A stretch of DNA of 60,000 nucleotides from Liolophura sinensis (taxonomy: Eukaryota > Mollusca > Polyplacophora > Chitonida > Chitonidae), in assembly GCF_032854445.1 (NCBI RefSeq), contig NC_088304.1, forward strand, positions 30,637,732-30,697,731, given 5' to 3'. Positions 44,627 to 52,189 of the stretch are shown here, in pieces. A program made the position numbers and the translations under genes. Each line of letters begins with the position of its first letter. The first letter of the stretch is position 1. The notes under the pieces are model-generated. The model searched no databases and was not told the origin of the DNA. It worked only from the letters and a program-made list of their open reading frames with translations.

Positions 44627-44766
44627 CTAGGTCGCACGTTTGAATCGAGATGTCTCTGTTATCGTGGGGGTTTTGGTCAGGAAGCTGGTCAAGTACCTGG
44701 CGAAGGCTGGTTTACTGCGAGGAGGCTCTGGTTTCCTGCACACACAAACCTGATTGTTGTCATATA
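44627..44766 (+). repeat. Second tRNA-like SINE fragment
   Basis: A B-box-like CGTTTGAATCGAG near 44638 is followed by GGCTGGTTTACTGCGAGGAG, GCTCTGGTTTCCTGCACACA and ATTGTTGTCATATAATAG. The GGTTTCCT..GT(C)AT(A)TAA order echoes the body of the main SINE but is not the same family. Confidence 0.45.
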
Positions 44767-44773
44767 ATAGACA

Positions 44774-44944
44774 GGGGCCTCAGTGGCTCAGTTGGTTAAC
44801 GCGCTAGCGCAGCGCAATGGCTCAGATGCCTCTCACCAATGCGGTCGCTTTGAGTTCGAATTCAGCTCATGCTGGCTTCCTCTCCGAACGTAAGGGGGGA
44901 GATCTGGCAACAACTTGTTGGCAACAACTTGTTGGCAGCCACTT
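44774..44944 (+). repeat. Molluscan-type SINE: intact tRNA head, aberrant body
   Basis: Begins GGGGCCTCAGTGGCTCAGTT. A box TGGCTCAGTTGG at 44784-44795, B box GAGTTCGAATTC at 44852-44863: an internal RNA polymerase III promoter. The body runs to CTTCCTCTCCGAACGTAAGG, then an 18-bp duplicated near-palindrome (CAACAACTTGTTG twice), then a MITE fragment instead of the SINE 3' half. Confidence 0.9.
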
Positions 44945-44987
44945 GAACAATCTGCTGCAATAACAGAATACATTCTAGCATCACTCA
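44945..44987. mobile_element. MITE fragment between two SINEs
   Basis: Forty-three bases are the reverse complement of 10310-10352 in MITE copy 1 with a single mismatch (CTGCTGCAATAACAG for CTGCTACAATAACAG). The fragment ends in ATCACTCA; a SINE head starts 3 bases later. Confidence 0.9.
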
Positions 44988-44990
44988 GAC

Positions 44991-45326
44991 GGGGCCTCCA
45001 AGGCTCAGATGGTTGGCACGCTAGCGCAGTGTAAGGATCCAAGAGCCTCTCACCAATGCCGTCGCTGTGGGTTCAAGTCCAGCTCATGCTGGCTTCCTCT
45101 CCGCCGTAAGTGTGAAGGGGTGACAGCAGCCTGCGGATGGTCGTGGGTTTCCCCCGGGCTCTGCCCGATTTCCACCATAATGCTGGCATATAAGTGAAAC
45201 ATATAAGTGAAACATTTTTGAGTACGGCGTAAAACACCAAACAAATACATAAAATAAAAAAATATATAAGAGAAAAATGTTTCAGTACAGCGTTAAAGAC
45301 CAATCAAATAAATAAATAAATAAATA
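44991..45326 (+). repeat. Molluscan-type SINE, full length
   Basis: The only copy here with head, body and tail: GGGGCCTCCAAGGCTCAGAT start, A box AGGCTCAGATGG (45001-45012), B box GGGTTCAAGTCC (45069-45080), then the GCGGATGGTCGTGGGTTTCC and GGGCTCTGCCCGATTT blocks. The AAACATATAAGTG part is duplicated, and the 3' end (GTACGGCGTAAAACACC, then a second CAGCGTTAAAGACCAATC) is partly duplicated before (AAAT)n at 45304-45326. Mobilisation would need a partner LINE. Confidence 0.92.
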
Positions 45327-45410
45327 TGGTTGCAATCAGCTCGTCAACCGGATTTTACTGGTATCATTACTTTCAGACAAGGGAAGAAATGTTTGGGCCA
45401 TTAATTCCGA

Positions 45411-45680
45411 TTATCCTCGGGTAATCGGGAGGGTGGTTGGTATCGGGTAATACCCGAGGGTAATCGGGGGGGGGGGGGGGGGGGGTGGTTGGTATCGGGT
45501 AATACCCGAGGGAAATCGGGAGGGTGGTTGGTATCGGGTAATACCCGAGGGAAATCGGGAGGGTGGTTGGTATCGGGTAATACCCGAGGGTAATCGGGAG
45601 GGTGGTTGGTATCGGGTAGTACCCGAGGGTAAACGGGAGGTTGGTTGGTATCGGGTAATACCTGAGGGAAATCGGGAACT
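45411..45680. repeat. 39-bp G-rich minisatellite with a G20 run
   Basis: Units start GTGGTTGGT at 45433, 45485, 45524, 45563, 45602 and 45641 (period 39; the first gap is 52 because of a 20-G run at 45466-45485). Each unit contains the palindrome TCGGGTAATACCCGA and a GGGAGGGTGG tract. Confidence 0.95.
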
Positions 45681-46639
45681 AAAAACTATTGGGATATCAG
45701 TTCTCAGTGCTTGCCCTGAACATCAGTGCCGTGCAAGCGCAGCGTTATGTGCCACCAGCCTTCCAACTACCCTGGGTTAAAGAAAGATTTAAATATGAAG
45801 GGATTACAATATAGGCTACAGAGTCACTCCGACTCGTCGTTAACGATTGACCGGCACGACATAGCATTGTTTTTATTCAAATATTAAAACACTTCTTTTT
45901 CGTTGGCTCTTTTTTAAATTTTTTTTTTGTAACGCGAGCCGAGCACTACAAAGACAATCCTATAATATATTTACGATGTCATGCAAAATCGACTTTTGTT
46001 GCATAAAACCCCAACTTAACTGCTTTGTGAAAGAGGACACCAGCCAAATGACTCCGACGTGCTTCCTGGCCAGTTCTTTTATGTCTGCTAGCCTCCTCAG
46101 ATGTTGCTTTTGAAAACGCTATGCAAAATAGTATAACAGAGAGTTGCCTTTATTTCTGCGTCTTCGTTGGAGTGCCATATCAAATTTTGTCTGACGACGT
46201 TTTCTCAGATGGATGCATCAATAATTCACTTATAGTTCTTCGGGTGTTTTCTTGGACTCCGTGCACCATAAATACGTATCACCGGCATTTTGTTCTGCGC
46301 AGATAGTTTTAAAGCCCAGGCAAGGGCAACGTGGCAGACAAAGGTAACATGATACCTCACAGGGAACAAAACAACCACCAAATTATGACGGGGAAGTAAC
46401 TTATGTTCCTGATTAGGCTCTTTAAAATTTTTCATTCTCAAGTATATCAAATGCGCCAGTGTGTTCTCGTGCTCGTCCAAATATATTGAGCACCTGTCAA
46501 CAGTGTAATGTTTACGAAAATGACACGATGGTGTGAAATCGTGTATTCTAACATATCATAAATTCTCCTCATTAAAGTTAAGAAAAGGGGTTTGAAGTAT
46601 TTTTAATATTTCTAGATTAGTTGAGTTTAATAAGCTGCC
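45681..46639. other. Intergenic, no supported feature
   Basis: No exon or repeat recognised; open frames at 46121-46306 (plus) and 46226-46480 (minus) lack domains. Confidence 0.4.
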
Positions 46640-46805
46640 CTTATGCTGGCTTTCTCTCCGGGAGTACCTGGAAAGGTCTGCCAACAAACTACGGTTGGTT
46701 CTCCGAGGTCTACATGGTTTCCTTCCTCCATAATGCTGGCCGTCATCGCATAAGTGAAATATTCTTGAGTGCAGAGTTAATCAGAATAAATAAATAAATA
46801 AATAA
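46640..46805 (+). repeat. Molluscan-type SINE, diverged
   Basis: CTTATGCTGGCTTTCTCTCC, CATAATGCTGGCCGTCATCG and AAGTGAAATATTCTTGAGTG, then AATAAATAAAT; the CGGCGTAAAACACCAATC part is degraded. Confidence 0.88.
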
Positions 46806-47435
46806 AACGTTCTCAACCATTATTATATCTGACATATCCGCAGCCCAAGATGTTACGATTTTTGGCAGGCTTTCATCTTAACACCTTCTCGGTCATTCAT
46901 CTGTTCCCAGCGTCCGTAAATATTTTAGCATGTTTATGACCCTTGACCTTTTGGTAATACCCCGGTGACTTTTATGATGATTTAGCGGGGAAAGGTCACT
47001 CACGACAATATCTCGTATCTCGGTACTTTACACGTGCTTCAGATATCATTCCAACGTGTTGCAATGAAATGTCAGGACTTTTTGTATACATGTATGTGAT
47101 ACACTGGGCGGACCCTTCATTTGTGCCATCTTTTATCCACATTTTGACCACTTGTTGTTCCTTTAGAATATTTAGACTATAGACATATGGACCTGTTTCA
47201 CAAAGCAGACGTATCATTTCGCGATAGTAACCATAGCACTGATAGCAACCTACATGTAAGTATATAGGTCAACAACACTGCATAACTCTCATGCATAACT
47301 GTATGAAAAAAGATTAGATTTGCTATAAAGAACATTAACTACAGTCGGATGACATTAGTTAGCATTTTAATATATTAAAGGCCTATTACGGCTTACTGTG
47401 CAGCAATGCTCAAGAATATAAACCAAATTGATTGG
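46806..47435. other. Intergenic, no supported feature
   Basis: 47190-47260 (TTTCACAAAGCAGACGTATC and ATAGTAACCATAGCACTGAT) has a repeat-like look but no second copy in this window. Confidence 0.35.
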
Positions 47436-47572
47436 TTTATTTATTTATTTATTTAAATGCTTGACGTTAGTCACATGAACTTAAACGATTTTTATTTATT
47501 AAACTCAGCTAAAGTACTGTTTTTCAATCATACGACGGTGGCCGGTATACATAATGTTGGAAGGAAACCATT
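47436..47572 (-). repeat. Molluscan-type SINE, degenerate and interrupted
   Basis: (ATTT)n at 47438-47455 and, after about 65 unrelated bases, CATACGACGGTGGCCGG and AATGTTGGAAGGAAACC matching the SINE body. Confidence 0.55.
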
Positions 47573-47609
47573 ACCACCACACAGTGCAGAGAGAAAAAAA
47601 ATAATTTTC

Positions 47610-47682
47610 TGGAGAATCCAGGGATTGAACCCGCGTACTTTCACAGCCGAAGCGAACGCTGTACCAATGACCAACGTCCCCA
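47610..47682 (-). repeat. tRNA-like SINE head of repeat D
   Basis: The minus strand reads GGTCATTGGTACAGCGTTCG (A-box-like), then GCGGGTTCAATCCCTGG (B box). It overlaps the start of repeat D, whose other copy (about 48795) retains only the GCGAAGCGAACGCT part. Confidence 0.55.
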
Positions 47683-47810
47683 CTTACAACGTTTCTCAAA
47701 ACTGACAAGAATTTGATTAAGTGGAGTTGCGCTTTAAATTATAGCCATTATTAAATGGACCAGTGAATGAAATGAGGTAAACAATGATACAGCCAAAATT
47801 ACATAGGTTG
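47645..47810. repeat. Dispersed repeat D, copy 1 (no SINE inside)
   Basis: CCGAAGCGAACGCT, CCCACTTACAACGTTTCTC, TGACAAGAATTTGATTAAG, GCTTTAAATTATAGCCATTA and AATGAAATGAGGTAAACAATG match 48795-49140 in order. At the place where copy 2 has a SINE, this copy runs straight through. Confidence 0.85.
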
Positions 47811-47932
47811 AAAACTGTTACAGTAAAGTTTTCTTCTGTGTAAAGACAGGCTGAAGATTTCAGCTTGCTTTGAAGATGACCAGACCAGAAAATGACTTTT
47901 TCGACAGGCTCTACATATATTGTGTGAGACAT
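47811..47932. other. Short spacer, no feature
   Basis: Unremarkable AT-rich sequence between repeat D and the next SINE. Confidence 0.4.
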
Positions 47933-48090
47933 GATTTATTTATTTATTTACTTATTTGATTGGTGTTTTACGCCGTACTCAAGAGTATTTCACTTATACG
48001 ACGGCGGCCAGCATTATGGTGGGAGGAAACCGGGCAGAGCCCGGGGGAAACCCACGACCATCCGCAGGTTGCTGGTGACCTTCCCAGGGG
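47933..48090 (-). repeat. Molluscan-type SINE, well preserved body
   Basis: (ATTT)n, TTGATTGGTGTTTTACGCCG, GACGGCGGCCAGCATTATGG, AACCGGGCAGAGCCCGGGGG and CGACCATCCGCAGGTTGCTG, then homology ends at GACCTTCCCA. A short GGT-rich tract follows. Confidence 0.96.
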
Positions 48091-48189
48091 AGTGGTGTTG
48101 GTGGTGGTGGGTGTCTCTGTGATTGTTGTTTTACTACGCAAAATTTTTCTGATTGCTTCGTATGGCAGATTCAAGTTGTTTGAAAATGA

Positions 48190-48293
48190 AGTATTTATTT
48201 ATCTATTTATTTATTTATTTATTTTACTTATTTATTTGAATGGAGTCTTTCCCTGTATTTAAGAATATTTCCTTTATACGACGGCGGCCAGCT
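48190..48293 (-). repeat. Molluscan-type SINE, 3' fragment
   Basis: Long (ATTT)n, TTGAATGGAGTCTTTCCCTG, AAGAATATTTCCTTTATACG and ACGGCGGCCAGC, then stops. Confidence 0.88.
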
Positions 48294-48524
48294 CATTTTT
48301 TTGAAAGATGTAGCAAATTTATTTCCAAGAAATTTATACAAGGCTTATATGATTACACACAACATAGGTCTACACAAATTCGCTTAGTTATTTTAAAATA
48401 AACATCACACATAGGATCTAAATGAACAGTCATAGACAGACAATCACGTATATTATATAACAACGCCTAGTTTATTCCCATGCAGCGGCCTATGCTTGGG
48501 CGAGGGGTTTTGACCCGGGACCTT
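48294..48524. other. Intergenic, no supported feature
   Basis: Spacer between SINE copies; nothing recognised. Confidence 0.4.
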
Positions 48525-48727
48525 CTCACCAATGCGGTTGCTGTGAGTAAAGTCCACCTCATGCGGGTTTCCTCTCCAGCCTTACGTGGGAAGGTCTGCA
48601 GCAGCCCGCGGATGGTCGTGTTTCCCCAGGCTCGGCCTGGTTTACTCCCACCGTAATGCTGGCCGCCGTTGTATAAGTGAAATATTCTTGAGTACGGCGT
48701 AAAACACCAATCAAATAAAATAAAGTA
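48525..48727 (+). repeat. Molluscan-type SINE, 5'-truncated head
   Basis: Retains CTCACCAATGCGGTTGCTGT (distal head), a mutated B box (GAGTAAAGTCCACC), body blocks GCGGATGGTCGTG, TAATGCTGGCCGCCGTTGTA and GAGTACGGCGTAAAACACCA, and a short A-rich tail. Confidence 0.95.
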
Positions 48728-48794
48728 AACATTCCCAGGTAGTTTGGCAATGACACCGATTTTCTTCCATATAACTTAAAATCATTACTCACAT

Positions 48795-49140
48795 GCGAAG
48801 CGAACGCTCTATCACAGATCTACATGCCCACTTACAACCTTCTCCAAAAATTGACAGGAATTGGATCAGGCGAGATTTACCTTTAAATTGTGGCCAGTAT
48901 CATTTATTTATTTGGTGTTTTACGCCGTACTTAAGAATATCTCACTTATACGACGGCTGCCATCACAAGGGTGGGAGGAAACCGGGCAGAGCCAGGGGGA
49001 AACCCACGACCATCCGCAGGTTGCTGCAGACCTTCCCACGTACGGACGGAGAGGAAGCCAGAATGAGCTGGACTTGAACTCACAGCGATGGCCAGTATTA
49101 AACAAACCCGTTAATGAAATAAGGTAAACAAAGATACAGA
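48795..49140. repeat. Dispersed repeat D, copy 2, split by a SINE
   Basis: Left part 48795-48900 (GCGAAGCGAACGCTCTATC, CCCACTTACAACCTTCTCC, TGACAGGAATTGGATCAGG) and right part 49089-49140 (GGCCAGTATTAAACAAACCC, AATGAAATAAGGTAAACAAAG) are continuous in copy 1 at 47645-47810. Confidence 0.88.
48901..49088 (-). repeat. Molluscan-type SINE with 10-bp target duplication
   Basis: (ATTT)n, TTTGGTGTTTTACGCCGTAC, CCATCACAAGGGTGGGAGGA, GAAACCCACGACCATCCGCA, GACGGAGAGGAAGCCAG and GAGCTGGACTTGAACTCACA. TGGCCAGTAT at 48891-48900 recurs at 49089-49098. 5' truncated in the tRNA head just upstream of the B box. Confidence 0.97.
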
Positions 49141-49154
49141 AAAAAAATACGCAC

Positions 49155-49245
49155 GGTGTTTTACGCCGTGCAAAGGCGGCCCTCATGATGATGGGAGGAA
49201 ACCAGTCAAGGCCCAGGGAAAACCCACGACCGTCCGCAGATAACT
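49155..49245 (-). repeat. Molluscan-type SINE, internally deleted
   Basis: CGGTGTTTTACGCCGTGCAA, then directly AGGCGGCCCTCATGATGATG, GGGAGGAAACCAGTCAAGGC and AAAACCCACGACCGTCCGCA; the segment containing ATTTCACTTATACGAC is deleted. Confidence 0.85.
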
Positions 49246-50098
49246 TTATTATCAACTGTTGAGATTGCGTATTTGTTCTGCGTTTGAACACGCTTTGCTT
49301 CCTTGTGTCCATATACAACCCATGACTTCAGGCTATGTACCTTTTTTTATTTGCGTCTGGGTCCAGGACTAATTTAGATTTTATATCAGTCATTAATCTC
49401 GGGCTGCCTAGCAATCGCCCTCTTATCGGACAAACTGTTCCCTTAAACAAACATACAGTTGTTGTAACCATCTGTTAATACGCACACGTAATCACGGCTT
49501 TCTTGTCCCGCCAGATTTGCCCCCACCAGTACAGACTATGGTTGATATGGCAGCCATTTTCCCCCTATATGGACACAGACCCCCATTACAACTTCCGTTT
49601 TTCGGTAGGGACGATTGTAGTTCTGTGAATTTTAGGGTATAAAGTCTTTTTTTGCTCCCAGGCGTCCATTTTTGGTGCACAGGTGCATGCTTGGTATTAA
49701 AATGCTGGAAACTGTCTAAACTTTGAGGAGGTATGAGCTTTATTGATGAAAGTTTGAAATTCTGGGCGAGATGGACACAAGGTGTGAGGTAGTGATGAGG
49801 CTGCGAGTGACGTCCCCTTGGCGTTGCTAGGCACGCCTCCCAGCTGCCGGCATGGAAAGGTCCAGATTTTGACGGTCAACCTATGTCAAGATTTTTATGG
49901 CTTCTTTCTCACAGGCTGGGCCAGGTATGCACCAAAGCTTAATGGCCACGGAATGTTTGGGACTGAGCTACAGCGCTAGACGTTAACATTGTCGCTTATG
50001 GAAAATTAATGGGGGTCCGAGGCCATATATCCGCGACCAAAAGGTTTAACTATAACATACCATGAATTATCTCCCTTCCAAAAATATAACTTCATTTT
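49246..50098. other. Intergenic, no supported feature
   Basis: Open frames of about 60 codons at 49492-49680 and 49697-49879 (minus) have no recognised domain. No repeat copy seen. Confidence 0.4.
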
Positions 50099-50395
50099 GT
50101 GCCGAGGTACTCTTTCGAGCAGAGCTGGCAAATGAACGGTCTCTCTGTTGAGATTGATAATCTGTACTGTTTACACATTCGTCTGTTGTCAATGACCCGA
50201 CACGTAACGCAATGGCGCCCCATTCTCAACTCACAAACAATCGAGGCCATTAACAAATTTGCTGACATTCCAGGTCCTAGGTATTGGTGTGGATCCGTAT
50301 ATAGCTTCTACTCCAAGCTTTCACTAATTTGCACACAGAACCATAAACGACAAACAGAACCTATAGTTATACGGTGGCGTGTTAACGACACGTAG
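50099..50395 (+). pseudogene. Possible P450 N-terminal exon remnant (weak)
   Basis: A 98-codon frame contains, at residues 54-61 (50258-50281), FADIPGPR followed by YWCGSVYSFYSKL. Cytochromes P450, especially mitochondrial-type animal ones, have a proline-rich hinge of the form F-x-x-IPGP before a W/P..G..Y segment. No haem-binding or ExxR motif is present, the sequence after residue 75 does not look like P450, and no clear splice sites frame it. It may be a stray exon, a decayed one, or chance. Confidence 0.2.
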
Positions 50396-50659
50396 ATCCG
50401 TTTGAATTTTCTTATGTTTTCTATATATACTTGATAGTATATAACACCGTTACGAAAAATTTATCCCGAATTAATACGGCAGCAAATCGGTTTCTGCTGG
50501 CGAAAATTTCTTTCAGGGGAGATTTTTCTTCTTACAAAGGAAATCCTTTCCTTAGGAAAGCCTACATGTACAATTGTTTAATTTATAGGTCACAAATTCA
50601 CAGGCTGTATAATTAACGAGACAAATCTACGATAAAAGAAAAAAAACAATAGAATATCT

Positions 50660-50705
50660 ATTTCACTGAATACGAGTACGGCGTAAAACCTCAAACAAAT
50701 CAATG
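50660..50705 (+). repeat. Molluscan-type SINE, 3' tip
   Basis: GAGTACGGCGTAAAACCTCA, then AACAAATCAATGAAT: the SINE 3' end only. Confidence 0.7.
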
Positions 50706-50831
50706 AATATACTGTCCGTGATGTCCAGAACTGACCAAGAAGATACAAGATTACGCCATCCTATATACAGTCAAATCTTTGAGCCTATCTCGTCAATCTT
50801 CAGAAACCGGTACTTCTTATATATAGATATT

Positions 50832-50921
50832 GGTTTATTCGATCGGTTCGGTGTTTTATGCAGTGCTCAAGAATATTTTACTTGTACGACGGTGGCCAGC
50901 ATTATGGTGGGAGGAAACTAT
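50832..50921 (-). repeat. Molluscan-type SINE, 3' half
   Basis: TTATTCGATCGGTTCGGTGT, CTCAAGAATATTTTACTTGT, ACGACGGTGGCCAGCATTAT and GGTGGGAGGAAAC, then stops before the GCAGAGCCC block. Confidence 0.9.
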
Positions 50922-51237
50922 GAAGATACGATGGTCATCTGACATGTTATGATCGATGTCTCAACGACGATTGTATAGGGTCGATTCTATTTTACGATTT
51001 TTATGACTTCAATGAAATTGAGAACACATTACCGGTACATTTCAATGTGCTAAAAAGGAAATTGTACCTCCTAGAGACCGCAAAAATGAAATGACATTAA
51101 AACAAAATACCTTTTCCTGACTTTAGACTAAACTGCCTTTGTGGAATAGGCACTGAGACTTTTGTTCACGAGGCGGGCGAGTTGAGATTTCGGTCACCGA
51201 GATTACAATTCTCCGGACAGAAACATACAGCCGATAC
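50922..51237. other. Intergenic, no supported feature
   Basis: No exon or repeat recognised. Confidence 0.4.
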
Positions 51238-51310
51238 AGCCTTAGCTGGGCTCAAACCTACGACCTCTTTGACCCAGAACACCGGTCTCCAGCGAAAACA
51301 CTACATACAA
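51238..51310 (-). repeat. tRNA-like SINE head, isolated
   Basis: The minus strand shows GTTTTCGCTGGAGACCGG (poor A box), then TAGGTTTGAGCCCAGC (B-box-like). No acceptor stem. Confidence 0.4.
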
Positions 51311-52002
51311 CTTGGCCAACGTGGTAATTCATCTTCACTTTTATTCTGAATCACAATTAAGTCACTTTCTACTCGGAGCTCTTCGGGTTTCCCGGTGGGC
51401 TATCGAATGAAGAATGCGCAGTTCGTCTTCTTGAGCAGCATATATTATTAACACCATCGTATATATTTATACACTACATTCATCCTAAATCTTATGGCCC
51501 TTGTCAAGAATGATGCGTTAGAGGATCTGTTCCGTTCGTTAATTTCCGCTGAAGTCGTCACATTGACGCAATACAGGTGTTTTATGCGGACTTAATTCCT
51601 GTCGTTCCGTCAACTCATCACCGACGAACACTGTTTTAAGGGCTGACAAATTTACACGAAGCATTTTAACTTGTCTTCTATTTCCTGAAACATGCTGTTA
51701 GCTGAAACATCTCTGCAGGTATTTCAAATTGTATATAAGGAATAATTCGTTTTTCTTAGTAAAAAAGAAAGAAAGAAAACGCTGAAGTTAAATAACAATT
51801 TTATAAGCTTTTCATTGCAAACCCATCCTATATTCTATGTGTATGAGCAATGTACGAGATGTAAGGGAAATGTACGAGATGTAAGGAAAAACGGAAGGGC
51901 AGTTCTTACAGTCAGCGTAAGAAGGGGATCATGGATAAGGAGGGATAATAAGGGTAGGATCAACCCCAACCCTCCGCCCACCCACCCCCACCCAATTCTC
52001 AT
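51311..52002. other. Spacer before the satellite
   Basis: Includes a short (AAAG)n at about 51762-51779, a 22-bp-spaced duplication of TGTACGAGATGTAAGG (about 51852 and 51871), and a CCCACC-rich run at 51960-51995. No exon recognised. Confidence 0.45.
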
Positions 52003-52090
52003 TTCTGGTGTCAGTGTAATATGACTGCGTGGGTGGCATATCTGGTATCGCTGTTCCGTCTGGTGTCAGCACACTGTGACTGGGTGTTCT
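52003..52090 (+). repeat. Outlying degenerate 37-bp satellite units
   Basis: TTCTGGTGTCAGTGTAATAT, GACTGCGTGGGTGGCATATC and GTCTGGTGTCAGCACACTGT are diverged units cut off from the main array by about 100 bp of unrelated sequence. Confidence 0.8.
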
Positions 52091-52189
52091 GTCCTGACTG
52101 TAAATCCGAGTTCTCTTACATTCTTCCCAGTTTAGGTTTCAGAAATACATGGTTTAAGTGGAAGCTAAGCTGGGAATATGACTAACAGA

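Noticed and set aside
45411-45680. Telomeric or interstitial telomere sequence
   Set aside because: Units contain GGGTAAT but not TTAGGG, and the period is 39 bp.
47190-47260. TTTCACAAAGC..ATAGTAACCATAGCACTG as a known-looking dispersed repeat
   Set aside because: No second copy in the window, so nothing here supports it.
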